Shown here: positions 8,891 through 17,703 of the stretch, piece by piece
Numbering within the stretch: position 1 is the first letter of the stretch
Layout: every line of letters starts with the position of its first letter
Source: Bacteroidota bacterium
GTDB taxonomy: Bacteria > Bacteroidota > Bacteroidia > Chitinophagales > Chitinophagaceae
DNA: 64,000 nucleotides
Direction of reading: 5' to 3'
Assembly: GCA_023417815.1 (NCBI GenBank)
Contig: JAEZEI010000034.1
Span: 29,215-93,214, forward strand
The notes under the pieces: model-generated
Seen by the model: only the letters and a program-made list of their open reading frames with translations
What the model was told of the DNA's origin: nothing
Database searches by the model: none
Made by a program: the position numbers and the translations under genes

Positions 8891-10555
8891 ATGTTGTATA
8901 GGATGAATTTTAAAGGATTTAATGTTCCGTACCCTGTTGCGAATAAGTATAATAAGAAGGCTGCCTATTTTTCCATGGAGTTTGCCGTGCACCAGCCGTT
9001 AAAGATCTATAGCGGTGGGCTTGGATTTTTGAGTGGTTCCCACCTTCGCAGTGCGTATGAATTGAGGCAAAACATGATCGGGATCGGCATACTGTGGAAA
9101 TATGGTTATTATGACCAGGCCCGTAATCCCGACCAGACCCTGCAGGTACAATGGAATGAAAAGATCTATAATTTCCTGGAAGACACAGGTATAAAATTCC
9201 AGGTTACCATACATGAACACCCGGTATGGGTAAAGGCCTGGTACCTGAACCCGGAAACCTTTAAAACGGCTCCATTGTTCCTGTTATCGACCGACCTTCC
9301 CGAGAACGATCATGTTTCCCAGACAATAAGCCATAAACTGTATGATGCAAATGTTGCAACGAAAGTGGCGCAGTTCATTCTACTGGGTGTTGGAGGAGCG
9401 AGGTTGCTGGAAGAACTTGAATTTGAGCCCGATGTTTATCATCTGAACGAGGCTCATGCCATAAGTGCTGCGTTTCATTTATACAGGAAGTTCGGGAACC
9501 TTGATGAAGTAAAACGTAGGCTGGTATTCACTACCCATACGCCTGAAGAAGCCGGTAATGAAAAGCATGATATTTACCTGTGCGAGAAGATGAGTTATTT
9601 CTGCGGTGTTCCTTTACAGGAGGTCCGTAACCTTACCGGAATTCAGAATGACCAGTTCGATCATTCCCTTGTAGCGCTTAGGTTTGCCCGGAAAGCTAAC
9701 GGGGTAAGCCAGCTTCATGGGGAAGTAAGCCGTAGGATGTGGGGTAAATATGAAGGTGTATGCGATATCATCTCAATAACCAATGCTCAGAACTGGCATT
9801 ACTGGGCCGATAAGCAACTCTATCATTTCATGGATGATCACATGGTTGATGCATTCATCGACAGGAAGCGGTATCTTAAGAAGCGTGCATTTGAGATAGT
9901 GGCCGACCTTTCAGGAAAATTATTCAAACCTGAAGTATGCACTCTTGTGTGGGCGCGAAGGTTTGCAGGATATAAACGGGCCGAACTCATTACCAGGGAT
10001 AAGGAAAGATTTGAGGCTTTGCTGAATAATACAAAATACCCCATCCAGATCATCTGGGCAGGTAAGCCTTATCCACTTGATTACCCAGCCATTTGCGATC
10101 TAAACTACCTTATAGAGTTAAGCAAACAATATAAGAATGTTGCGGTTTGTCTTGGTTATGAACTTACACTGAGCAAGCGGCTAAAACAAGCTTCCGATAT
10201 TTGGCTGAACAATCCCCGTGTGCCCCGTGAAGCAAGCGGCACAAGCGGAATGACCGCCGCTATGAATGGTGCTGTGAATTTCAGCACGCACGATGGATGG
10301 ATCTGCGAGTTCATCAATCATGGTAACAATGGCTTTGTGGTTCCCCCGGTTGATTATGCATCCATGTCAGTTCACGACCAGGATGAATATGATCTGAACA
10401 AGATCTATGATATCCTGGAAAACCAGGTCCTGCCGCTGTATTATGATGATCCTTCCATCTGGAGGCAGATCATGAAGAACGGTATGAGGGATGTGCGCTG
10501 GCAGTTCGACAGCAACCGTATGGCGAAGGAATACTACGAACAACTTTATAACTGA
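8891..10555 (+). CDS. Alpha-glucan phosphorylase-like GT-B protein with Thr replacing the PLP lysine
   Basis: The 554-residue protein matches the short form of alpha-glucan (glycogen/maltodextrin) phosphorylases: FSMEFAVH near 27-34, YSGGLGFLSGSHLRSA (40-55), HLNEAHA (184-190) and RRFAGYKRAELI (356-367). The conserved PLP loop appears as EASGTSGMTAAMNG (447-460). In PLP-dependent members the residue after Gly-Met (or Gly-Glu) is the lysine forming the Schiff base; here it is Thr455 (codon ACC). The fold call is secure but classical phosphorolysis is doubtful. It may be a PLP-independent glucan glycosyltransferase or a regulatory homologue. ATG 8891 is used; ATG 8903 is an alternative start. 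A thioesterase gene follows after 1 nt. Confidence 0.75.
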   Translation: MLYRMNFKGFNVPYPVANKYNKKAAYFSMEFAVHQPLKIYSGGLGFLSGSHLRSAYELRQNMIGIGILWKYGYYDQARNPDQTLQVQWNEKIYNFLEDTGIKFQVTIHEHPVWVKAWYLNPETFKTAPLFLLSTDLPENDHVSQTISHKLYDANVATKVAQFILLGVGGARLLEELEFEPDVYHLNEAHAISAAFHLYRKFGNLDEVKRRLVFTTHTPEEAGNEKHDIYLCEKMSYFCGVPLQEVRNLTGIQNDQFDHSLVALRFARKANGVSQLHGEVSRRMWGKYEGVCDIISITNAQNWHYWADKQLYHFMDDHMVDAFIDRKRYLKKRAFEIVADLSGKLFKPEVCTLVWARRFAGYKRAELITRDKERFEALLNNTKYPIQIIWAGKPYPLDYPAICDLNYLIELSKQYKNVAVCLGYELTLSKRLKQASDIWLNNPRVPREASGTSGMTAAMNGAVNFSTHDGWICEFINHGNNGFVVPPVDYASMSVHDQDEYDLNKIYDILENQVLPLYYDDPSIWRQIMKNGMRDVRWQFDSNRMAKEYYEQLYN

Positions 10556-10556
10556 C

Positions 10557-11000
10557 ATGGATAAGGCATACATTCAGAAGGTAGATATTCGCTGGGCAGA
10601 CCTTGATCCCAATTTTCATGTTCTGCATTCAAAGTATTATGATTTTGGCGCATTTTGCAGGATGGCTTACTTCGTTGAAAAGGGATTCTCTGCCCCGGTG
10701 ATGCAACAGCTTAACATAGGCCCCATTCTTTTTCGTGAAGAATGTTTTTTCCGGAGAGAGATCAATTTCGGCGACGAGGTAAAGATCAACTTCCTGGTTA
10801 AAAGTTTTACCAGCGGCTATGGACGCTGGTCTGTGATGCACGAGATCACCAAAGGCGACGGCATACTATGCGCAATAATAAATGTAGATGGTGCGTGGCT
10901 TGATCTTACAAAACGCAAGCTTGCACTCCCCCCGGAAACTGTTGCTCCTATCTTTGAAGATGCACCGAAATCCCCGGATTTTATGATCAGGGAAAAATAA
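10557..11000 (+). CDS. Acyl-CoA thioesterase, 4HBT hotdog fold
   Basis: The 147-residue protein has the hotdog start VDIRWADLDPNFHVLHSKYY, a variant of the 4-hydroxybenzoyl-CoA thioesterase motif in which the Asp acts in thioester hydrolysis. The length fits a single-domain YbgC/FadM-type enzyme. An open frame runs 66 nt upstream into the previous gene, but ATG 10557, one base after that gene's TGA, is the sensible start. It sits in a unit with the phosphorylase-like gene and an MFS gene (1 nt on each side). Acyl substrate unknown. Confidence 0.8.
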   Translation: MDKAYIQKVDIRWADLDPNFHVLHSKYYDFGAFCRMAYFVEKGFSAPVMQQLNIGPILFREECFFRREINFGDEVKINFLVKSFTSGYGRWSVMHEITKGDGILCAIINVDGAWLDLTKRKLALPPETVAPIFEDAPKSPDFMIREK

Positions 11001-11001
11001 C

Positions 11002-12204
11002 ATGCTCAACTATACATTATCGTTATACCGGAATGCCTATTCCGGACTTAGCCGGCAGGTTTGGCTGCTCAGTTTCGTTATGCTTATTAACAGGAGCGGT
11101 ACCATGGTGCTGGCCTTCCTGACGCTTTACTGCACCCACAAAGGTTTTTCGCTGGAACAGGCAGGATATGTGGTTGGGATCTACGGGCTGGGCTCCGTGG
11201 TGGGGGCATTGATAGGGGGAAAGTTAACAGACCTGCTGGGGTTTTATAAAGTGCAGGTTGCAGCATTGTTTTTCGGGGGACTAATGTTCCTGCTGTTGGG
11301 ACAGATCGATACGTATAAAGGGATTTGTATTGCCACCTTTTTCCTGAGCATGGTGAATGAATCATTCAGGCCTGCAAATTATGCAGCTATTGCTGCGTAC
11401 AGTACGGTGGCGAACCGTACCCAATCCTTTTCATTGGTAAGGCTTGCAATAAATATCGGATGGGGCATCGGTGCAGCATTAGGTGGCTTGCTGGCATCCA
11501 TCAATTACAACCTGTTATTTTGGGTAGATGGTTTCACCAATGTTGCCGGCGCCATTATGCTGCTGTTGCTTATTCCTTACCGGAATGCGCCTGCTGAAGA
11601 TGCAGGTAATACAGGAATTGCCCCGGAGAGATCGGATTCCCCTTATACCGATACCACCTTTTTGCTGTTCCTGCTTTTCCTGTTGTTGTTCGCGATTTGC
11701 TTTTTCCAGCTTTTTTCCTCGGTGCCTGTCTTCTTTAAACAGGAACTTGGTATAGATGAATTCTGGATAGGGGTTATCATGGCATCAAATGGGATCATGA
11801 TCGCATTCGTAGAAATGGTATTGGTCTATAAGCTCGAAGGCAGGGCACATTACCTGAAACTATGTGTATACGGCGCGGTGATCATGGGAGCAGCTTTTGC
11901 ATTGCTGAACCTTCCCCTTCACCAGGGGCTTGTTGTGGCTTTTTCATTCACCTTTATGCTGACCATTGCAGAAATGGTTGCCATGCCTTTCATGAACAGT
12001 TATTACCTCGCAAGAAGCACTGAAAGGAACCGGGGCCAATATGCCGGCATGTATACCATGGCATGGAGCATTGCGCATGTGGTCGGCAGCAGTTCGGGAA
12101 CGTTCATGGCCGACAGGCTGGGATTCACAACACTGTGGTGGACCATATTCGCCATTAGCCTGCTATCAGCAACAGGTTTTGCCTGGCTGCTAAAGCGCGG
12201 ATGA
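11002..12204 (+). CDS. MFS transporter
   Basis: The 400-residue protein has 12 predicted transmembrane segments in two halves separated by a cytoplasmic loop at about 195-210. GGKLTDLLGFYKV after TM2 is the loop 2-3 motif, slightly degenerate. It is the third gene of a tightly packed unit (1-nt gap from the thioesterase), and its stop abuts the convergent DUF6263-like gene. General drug/metabolite exporter look; substrate unknown. Confidence 0.85.
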   Translation: MLNYTLSLYRNAYSGLSRQVWLLSFVMLINRSGTMVLAFLTLYCTHKGFSLEQAGYVVGIYGLGSVVGALIGGKLTDLLGFYKVQVAALFFGGLMFLLLGQIDTYKGICIATFFLSMVNESFRPANYAAIAAYSTVANRTQSFSLVRLAINIGWGIGAALGGLLASINYNLLFWVDGFTNVAGAIMLLLLIPYRNAPAEDAGNTGIAPERSDSPYTDTTFLLFLLFLLLFAICFFQLFSSVPVFFKQELGIDEFWIGVIMASNGIMIAFVEMVLVYKLEGRAHYLKLCVYGAVIMGAAFALLNLPLHQGLVVAFSFTFMLTIAEMVAMPFMNSYYLARSTERNRGQYAGMYTMAWSIAHVVGSSSGTFMADRLGFTTLWWTIFAISLLSATGFAWLLKRG

Positions 12205-13026
12205 TCATTCGTTTTGATAGGTGATCCTCTGTGTATTGGTTGCCATGATAGGCATCGATTGGCCCATTACATCAATGTTTCCACTGATCTCAGTTTCCAT
12301 GTTCCGGGTAGAGACCAAACCTGTTTGAACATCAGAAGTAAAATCACCTTTGGATTTCACTTTCATTGTTAAAAACATTTCCTGGCCCTGGGATTCCATC
12401 GCTTTTGCAATGTCCATTTCCGAAGTAAATGAAATAATGGCCTTGTCACCTTCAACATTATGTAAGGTGTAAACAAACTTATTTACTCCCGCGGCCGAAC
12501 TGTCTGAGTATTTCCAGGTCTCACCATTTTTTCTCCCTTTAGGCATTTGGAAGAAAGCAAGTTTAATGACCTCTTCATGTCCATTACTGCCCAGCATGCT
12601 CTGGAGTGGATTTTCTTCTGCCTGGCTTTCTTCTTTTGTTTCCGGAATGGCTTTGCCGGTAATTTTAGACAGGGTAATATTAAAAGGCTGTCCTACTAAT
12701 GGACTCATTTGCTTGCCCAGTTCAGTTTCTTTATCCTCATCCTTCTCAGAATTAAACTCCTGGGTCTGTCCCATGAATTCCATCTTTATTTTCATCATTT
12801 CAAGAGTGTTCGTCAGGAGATAGTTGTCATCCTTCTCTCCTGCCACAACAATTATGTTCCTGGCCTCTGAATTGTTTTTCATTAACATCCCGTTCCCAAG
12901 GTCGGCCTCTATTTGATTATTGATCGTTGCAGATATCTTTTGACCATTCCTCAGTTTGATCGGGTTCTGTTGAGCGGATAAGGCAGAAAAACAAAGTAGC
13001 AGCGAGGCTGTAAGGATCGATTTCAT
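12205..13026 (-). CDS. Exported protein of unknown function, DUF6263-like
   Basis: The 273-residue protein has a signal peptide (MKSILTASLLLCFSALSAQ, cleavage likely near 19). The mature part is beta-rich and polar, beginning with LRNGQKISATINNQIEADLG and containing a methionine- and glutamate-rich middle. It resembles Bacteroidota DUF6263 proteins by its layout. I recognise no catalytic motif. It is encoded alone between a convergent MFS gene (stops adjacent) and the cold shock gene terminator, so it probably has its own promoter. Confidence 0.6.
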   Translation of the reverse strand: MKSILTASLLLCFSALSAQQNPIKLRNGQKISATINNQIEADLGNGMLMKNNSEARNIIVVAGEKDDNYLLTNTLEMMKIKMEFMGQTQEFNSEKDEDKETELGKQMSPLVGQPFNITLSKITGKAIPETKEESQAEENPLQSMLGSNGHEEVIKLAFFQMPKGRKNGETWKYSDSSAAGVNKFVYTLHNVEGDKAIISFTSEMDIAKAMESQGQEMFLTMKVKSKGDFTSDVQTGLVSTRNMETEISGNIDVMGQSMPIMATNTQRITYQNE

Positions 13027-13079
13027 AAATATGTTTAAGGATATAAAAATAACCTTTTCACCTGCACCAGTGAAATAAA

Positions 13080-13103
13080 AAGGGCTGCCGGTAGGCAGCC
13101 CTT
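13080..13103 (-). terminator. Terminator of the cold shock gene
   Basis: AAGGGCTGCC at 13080-13089 and GGCAGCCCTT at 13094-13103 form a perfect 10-bp stem with a GGTA loop. On the minus strand the stem is followed by a T run, directly after the csp stop at 13123. Confidence 0.85.
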
Positions 13104-13122
13104 AGCAATTAAGAAAATTATA

Positions 13123-13326
13123 TTATCCGATAACTGTTACGTTAACAGCATTCATTCCTTTTCTGCCATTTTGAAGCTCAAATTCAACCTGATCACCTTC
13201 CTTAATATCTCCTTTAAGCCCGCTTACGTGCACAAATGTTTCTTTATCAGAATCGCTGTGCTTAATGAAACCGAAACCTTTTTCAGTGTTGAAAAACTTT
13301 ACGGTACCTTGATTTTTAGTCTCCAT
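13123..13326 (-). CDS. Cold shock protein, CspA family
   Basis: The 67-residue single OB-fold protein has both nucleic-acid-binding motifs: RNP1-like KGFGFIK (16-22) and RNP2-like ETFVHVS (29-35). It binds single-stranded RNA/DNA and acts as an RNA chaperone. A TATCTTCG box on the minus strand at 13353-13360 differs by one base from the TAnnTTTG -7 consensus and would give a leader of about 25 nt, much shorter than the regulatory leader of E. coli cspA. Monocistronic, with its own terminator. Confidence 0.92.
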   Translation of the reverse strand: METKNQGTVKFFNTEKGFGFIKHSDSDKETFVHVSGLKGDIKEGDQVEFELQNGRKGMNAVNVTVIG

Positions 13327-13387
13327 TTTAATTGTATTGTATTATAAAAAACCGAAGATAGTCCTTTTTAGGTTGCCCCGGACATCT

Positions 13388-16276
13388 TTATGATTCCTGT
13401 TCCATATATGCGCTCACCGGTTCACAGGTGCAAACCAGGTTTCTGTCACCATAGGTATTGTTAACTCGTCTTACAGCCGGCCAGAACTTATTTTGCCTGA
13501 TGTGCTCAAGAGGGTAGGCAGCCACCTTTCTTGAATAAGCATAATCCCATGTTTCGGCAGTCACAAGTTCCTGTGTATGAGGTGCATTCTTCAGTGGGTT
13601 ATCAGTCCTGTCTATTTTGCCCTGTTCAATGGAAGCGATCTCTTCCCTTATTGAAAGTAGTGCATCGCAGAACCTGTCGAGTTCTCCCTTGCCTTCACTT
13701 TCCGTTGGTTCTATCATGATCGTTCCTGCAACAGGAAAACTTAAAGTTGGAGCATGGAAATTATAATCCATTAACCTTTTTGCCACATCTTCAGCTTCTA
13801 CTCCTGCAGATTGCTTAAAATAACGGAGATCTACAATGAATTCATGCGCGCAGGTACCATTCTTCCCGGAGTAAAGAACAGGATAGGCCTTTTCGAGTCT
13901 TGCCTTCATGTAATTAGCGTTCAGGATGGCATATTCAGTACTTTTCTTCAAGCCCTCATTCCCTAACATTTTGATGTACGCGTAGCTGATTAACAGTATG
14001 CTTGCGCTGCCGAAAGGAGCTGCGCTTACTGCATGAAGGTGTTCGCCCTTATCCTTTAATGTTATATGCCCGGGAAGGAAGGGAGTAAGTTTATCATTAA
14101 CACAGATTGGGCCCATTCCAGGACCGCCGCCACCATGTGGGATCGCAAACGTTTTGTGCAGATTAAGATGGCATACATCGGCACCAATATTTCCCGGGCT
14201 TGTAAGACCTACCTGGGCATTCATATTCGCCCCATCCATATAAACAAGTCCGCCATTTTCATGGACCAACGCACATATGGTTTTGATACTTTCTTCGAAT
14301 ACACCATGAGTGCTCGGATAGGTCACCATTAATCCTGCAAGCCTGTCTTTATATTTTTCAGCATTTAACCTGAGGTCGTCCACATCAATATTTCCTTCTG
14401 CATCACACTTGGTAACAACAACCTTGAAACCCGCCATTACCGCGGAAGCAGGGTTCGTTCCATGTGCGGAAATGGGGATCAGGATGATATCCCTGTGAGA
14501 TGCATTATGATGTTTATGATATGCCCTGATGGCCAAAAGACCTGCATATTCACCCTGGGCACCGCTGTTTGGCTGAAGTGATGTTGCCTTAAACCCTGTG
14601 ATATTACTCAACCAGCTTTCCAGTTCGTTGATGATCTGCCGGTAACCCTGCCACTGCGATTCTGGCGCAAAGGGATGAATGCTGCTGAACTCCGGCCAGC
14701 TTACCGGTATTAGCTGGGTGGCTGCATTCAGTTTCATGGTGCAGCTTCCCAATGATATCATTGATGTATTCAGGCTTAGATCTTTATTCTCCAGCATCTT
14801 CAAATAACGCATCATTGCTGTTTCACTGTGATGGGAATTGAATACCGGGTGTTGCAGGTAAGTTGAAGTTCTTGTTAAAGATGCCGGGATATTATCCAGT
14901 GTATTATGTTCTTCGAAATGTGCTTCAGAAAGATCAACTCCCGTGAATTCCCCGAAAACATGCAGGATATCCAGCAGGTCACGTTGCGTAGTGGTTTCAT
15001 CCAGGCTTACCTGCACAAATTCGCCGTGGTAATAAAAGTTCATGCCGCGGGCCTCGCTTATTTTCCTCATGGCTGCAGCACCTCCATCCAGGTTTACTCT
15101 TATGGTGTCGAAATAACCTTTGTTCAGGTTTTCAAAACCCATGGCTTTAAGTTCATTTGAAAGAGTTAATGCCAGAAGGCTTACACGTTTTGCGATATCC
15201 TTCAACCCCGACGGCCCATGATAAACTGCATACATGGCAGCCATATTTGCAAGCAGTGCCTGGGCGGTACAGATGTTACTTGTAGCCTTTTCACGCCGTA
15301 TATGCTGCTCCCGGGTTTGCAGGGCCATGCGCAGGCTCCTGTTATTTTCGGCATCAATACTTACACCTATGATCCTGCCGGGAATGTTCCTTTTATATTC
15401 ATCCTTAGTTGCGAAAAATGCAGCATGCGGACCTCCAAATCCCATAGGAACTCCAAACCGCTGTGCGCTTCCAACAGCAACATCAGCCCCCAATTCGCCG
15501 GGAGTTACCAATAGTGTGAGTGCCAGCAGGTCTGTAGCCATGATGGTTCGCACATTCACTTTTGATGCGGTAGTGATAAAATCCCTGAAGTCATTTACTT
15601 CACCTTTAGCATCAGGATATTGTACAATTGCACCGAAATATGACTCATCCAGGGTTATTTCATTAAACTTTCCGGTAACTACTTCTATTCCGAAGGGTAA
15701 TGCCCGCGTGATCACAATGTCCTTTGTTTGCTCAAATAGATTCTCATCAACAAAAAACTTTGGGCTGGTGATATTATCTGTATCGCGGTTCTTTTGGTTG
15801 AAAAGCATTGCCATGGCCTCGGCAGCAGCCGTTCCTTCATCAAGAAGCGAAGCATTTGCAATCGGCAGTCCTGTAAGGTCACTGACCAGTGTTTGAAAAT
15901 TCAACAGCGATTCCAGCCTTCCCTGGGCGATCTCCGCCTGGTATGGGGTGTACTGGGTATACCACCCCGGGTTCTCAAATAAGTTCCTCAGGATAACGGA
16001 CGGCACTATGGTATTATAATAACCCTGGCCTATATACGATTTGAAGACTTTGTTCTTTGAAGCAATATCCCTGAGGGTGCGCAGGTATTCATATTCACTC
16101 ATACCATTGCCTGTATCCAGGGGCTGCTTCAACCTGATATCAGCAGGAACTGTCTTGTTTATCAGTTCATCGAGAGATGAAATCCCGATGGTTTTCAGCA
16201 TCTGGCTGGTTTCTTCCTCTGTAGGACCAATATGCCTTGAAATGAATTCTGCACTTTGCTTATGGAAAAGATTCAT
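13388..16276 (-). CDS. gcvP: Glycine dehydrogenase (decarboxylating), P-protein of the glycine cleavage system
   Basis: The 962-residue protein has the full length of the single-chain (fused alpha and beta half) P-protein. The PLP lysine is in HLNLHKTFAIPHGGGGPG, about residue 700, followed by the glycine-rich loop. It decarboxylates glycine and passes the aminomethyl group to lipoyl-GcvH. Lipoylation would need octanoyl transfer by LipB, encoded at 45105. gcvT and gcvH are not adjacent, as is common in Bacteroidota. A TAAATTTG -7 box on the minus strand at 16321-16328 gives a leader of about 35-40 nt. I do not see a glycine riboswitch. Confidence 0.96.
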   Translation of the reverse strand: MNLFHKQSAEFISRHIGPTEEETSQMLKTIGISSLDELINKTVPADIRLKQPLDTGNGMSEYEYLRTLRDIASKNKVFKSYIGQGYYNTIVPSVILRNLFENPGWYTQYTPYQAEIAQGRLESLLNFQTLVSDLTGLPIANASLLDEGTAAAEAMAMLFNQKNRDTDNITSPKFFVDENLFEQTKDIVITRALPFGIEVVTGKFNEITLDESYFGAIVQYPDAKGEVNDFRDFITTASKVNVRTIMATDLLALTLLVTPGELGADVAVGSAQRFGVPMGFGGPHAAFFATKDEYKRNIPGRIIGVSIDAENNRSLRMALQTREQHIRREKATSNICTAQALLANMAAMYAVYHGPSGLKDIAKRVSLLALTLSNELKAMGFENLNKGYFDTIRVNLDGGAAAMRKISEARGMNFYYHGEFVQVSLDETTTQRDLLDILHVFGEFTGVDLSEAHFEEHNTLDNIPASLTRTSTYLQHPVFNSHHSETAMMRYLKMLENKDLSLNTSMISLGSCTMKLNAATQLIPVSWPEFSSIHPFAPESQWQGYRQIINELESWLSNITGFKATSLQPNSGAQGEYAGLLAIRAYHKHHNASHRDIILIPISAHGTNPASAVMAGFKVVVTKCDAEGNIDVDDLRLNAEKYKDRLAGLMVTYPSTHGVFEESIKTICALVHENGGLVYMDGANMNAQVGLTSPGNIGADVCHLNLHKTFAIPHGGGGPGMGPICVNDKLTPFLPGHITLKDKGEHLHAVSAAPFGSASILLISYAYIKMLGNEGLKKSTEYAILNANYMKARLEKAYPVLYSGKNGTCAHEFIVDLRYFKQSAGVEAEDVAKRLMDYNFHAPTLSFPVAGTIMIEPTESEGKGELDRFCDALLSIREEIASIEQGKIDRTDNPLKNAPHTQELVTAETWDYAYSRKVAAYPLEHIRQNKFWPAVRRVNNTYGDRNLVCTCEPVSAYMEQES

Positions 16277-16320
16277 GATATATTATTTTGCTGGAAACAG
16301 GAGGTTTGCCATTTTGCGCG

Positions 16321-16328
16321 CAAATTTA
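16321..16328 (-). promoter_or_regulatory. -7 box of gcvP promoter
   Basis: On the minus strand the sequence reads TAAATTTG, an exact match to the Bacteroidota TAnnTTTG box, about 45 nt upstream of the gcvP ATG. Confidence 0.55.
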
Positions 16329-16407
16329 CGGTAAGTCGCACTATATTCGATGTTATTTACTGTACTGGTAATGTGCAGATTATTTGTTAATCAAAATCAA
16401 GAGAATA

Positions 16408-17190
16408 ATGACCCATGTAATTGTACCGGTTGATTTTTCAGAAACCTCGCTTAACGCGGCCAGGTATGCTGCGCATATGTATGAATTCAGGGCCGATGTC
16501 AAGGTCATGCTTTATCACCTTGCTTCCAACGAGCAGGAAAAAGCCAATGCCGGCAATATGCTTAACAACCTGCGCAATAACCTGAGCGCGAAAGTGAACC
16601 ATATAGAAGCCGTAGTGGATTCCGGATCTGATTTCATTGAAAGCCTTTCCGCTTACGCAAAGTCTGTGAACGCTTACCTGATCATCATGGGGCTTACCGG
16701 CAAATCTCCCCTGGAACAACGCTTCTCCGGTACAAATACATTAAGGATGACGGAAAAGAATGTATGCCCGATCCTGATCATTCCTCCCGGTGTTACGTAT
16801 CATAAGATCGAAAATGTACTGATCGCTTCAGAAATGAAGGATGTAGACGAAACCCCAACAATCGGAATGGTGAAAAGAGTGCTGAACGATTTTAAGCCGA
16901 GGGTGCATATTCTTAATGTTGACAGCAGCCACTATATCTCTCTTACACCGGAATTCAAATCGGAAAGGGACAGGATGGCAGAATTGCTTAAAGATTTCAA
17001 CCCTGAATTCTATTTCATGCGCCTGTATGACTTCCAGGAAGCGATGGACATGTTCATTAAGGATAAGAACATCAATATGGTCATCATTGCGCCGAAGGCG
17101 AAGAATTTCTTTGACAGGATCTTTAAGCCCCAGCATACGAAAACTATGATCTATCGTAGTTCTGTGGCGGTTCTTACCATCCAGGAATAA
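16408..17190 (+). CDS. Universal stress protein with two tandem Usp domains
   Basis: The 260-residue cytoplasmic protein has two Usp halves. The first (about 1-140) holds the ATP-binding signature G-x2-G-x9-G-T (GLTG to SGTN). The second (about 140-260) keeps the fold ending MVIIAPKAKNFFDRIF but lacks the glycine signature, so only one half is likely to bind nucleotide. The frame is open from a TTG at 16384, but ATG 16408 begins the canonical first strand (THVIVPVDFSE). It is divergent from gcvP. A hairpin at 17213-17238 follows the stop. Confidence 0.88.
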   Translation: MTHVIVPVDFSETSLNAARYAAHMYEFRADVKVMLYHLASNEQEKANAGNMLNNLRNNLSAKVNHIEAVVDSGSDFIESLSAYAKSVNAYLIIMGLTGKSPLEQRFSGTNTLRMTEKNVCPILIIPPGVTYHKIENVLIASEMKDVDETPTIGMVKRVLNDFKPRVHILNVDSSHYISLTPEFKSERDRMAELLKDFNPEFYFMRLYDFQEAMDMFIKDKNINMVIIAPKAKNFFDRIFKPQHTKTMIYRSSVAVLTIQE

Positions 17191-17212
17191 AGAATTAGCA
17201 TTTATTACTATA

Positions 17213-17238
17213 AAGGCCGGCATATCTTTGCCGGCCTT
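17213..17238. promoter_or_regulatory. Hairpin with a -7 promoter box in its loop
   Basis: AAGGCCGGCA (17213-17222) and TGCCGGCCTT (17229-17238) form a perfect 10-bp stem. The loop TATCTT plus the first stem bases TG make TATCTTTG (17223-17230), an exact TAnnTTTG -7 box for the YkgJ-like gene. The same hairpin lies 23 nt after the usp stop but has no T run, so it looks more like an operator or overlapping signal than a simple terminator. Confidence 0.5.
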
Positions 17239-17262
17239 ATGCATTCCGCGAATGAAGAAAAG

Positions 17263-17703
17263 ATGAAACGCTATGCACGCTTTCTCAGGCGTGCTGAAAA
17301 GAATGTTGTTCTGAAGAAACTTCCTGCGCTTCATGATGAGGCTGTTTCCACTACTGACTGCCTTAGCTGTGCTGCCTGCTGCAGGAATTACTCGCCGAGG
17401 TTCAAGCAGCCGGATATTAAGCGGATAGCCCGATCATTAAAAATGAAGGAAGGTGATCTGATAGAACGTTTTCTCCGGCTTGATGAAGATGGAGATTTCG
17501 TTACCAAAAGTTCACCCTGTCCTTTTCTTGGAAGTGATAATTATTGCAGCATATACGAGGTGCGCCCTTCTGATTGCGCAAGGTTTCCTTATACGGATGA
17601 AGATGTTCTCATCAAACGCCAGAAGTTAACATTGAAGAACGCCACCTTTTGCCCGATAGTGGATAAGGTTCTGGACAGGCTTTCCGCAGAAATAATTATT
17701 TAA
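17263..17703 (+). CDS. YkgJ-family cysteine cluster protein
   Basis: The protein has the cysteine pattern CLSCAACCRNY, then CPFLGSDNYC, YEVRPSDCARFP and a final C. This is the YkgJ (CxCx2Cx3CC-like) cluster, predicted to bind a metal or Fe-S centre. ATG 17239 gives 154 residues and ATG 17263 gives 146. The -7 box ends at 17230, so transcription starts near 17235, and 17263 is preferred with GAAGAAAAG just before it. The last 8 nt overlap the convergent metallo-hydrolase gene. Biochemical role unknown. Confidence 0.75.
   Translation: MKRYARFLRRAEKNVVLKKLPALHDEAVSTTDCLSCAACCRNYSPRFKQPDIKRIARSLKMKEGDLIERFLRLDEDGDFVTKSSPCPFLGSDNYCSIYEVRPSDCARFPYTDEDVLIKRQKLTLKNATFCPIVDKVLDRLSAEIII

Noticed and set aside
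13327..13387. Cold-shock regulatory leader like that of E. coli cspA
   Set aside because: A -7-like box lies close to the start, giving a leader of about 25 nt, too short for that mechanism.
15234..15896. Long plus-strand open frame of about 220 codons
   Set aside because: It is antisense to gcvP, low in recognisable domains, and explained by the codon use of the real gene.
16277..16407. Glycine riboswitch before gcvP
   Set aside because: The leader is only about 35-40 nt by the -7 box, too short, and no paired aptamer pattern is visible.
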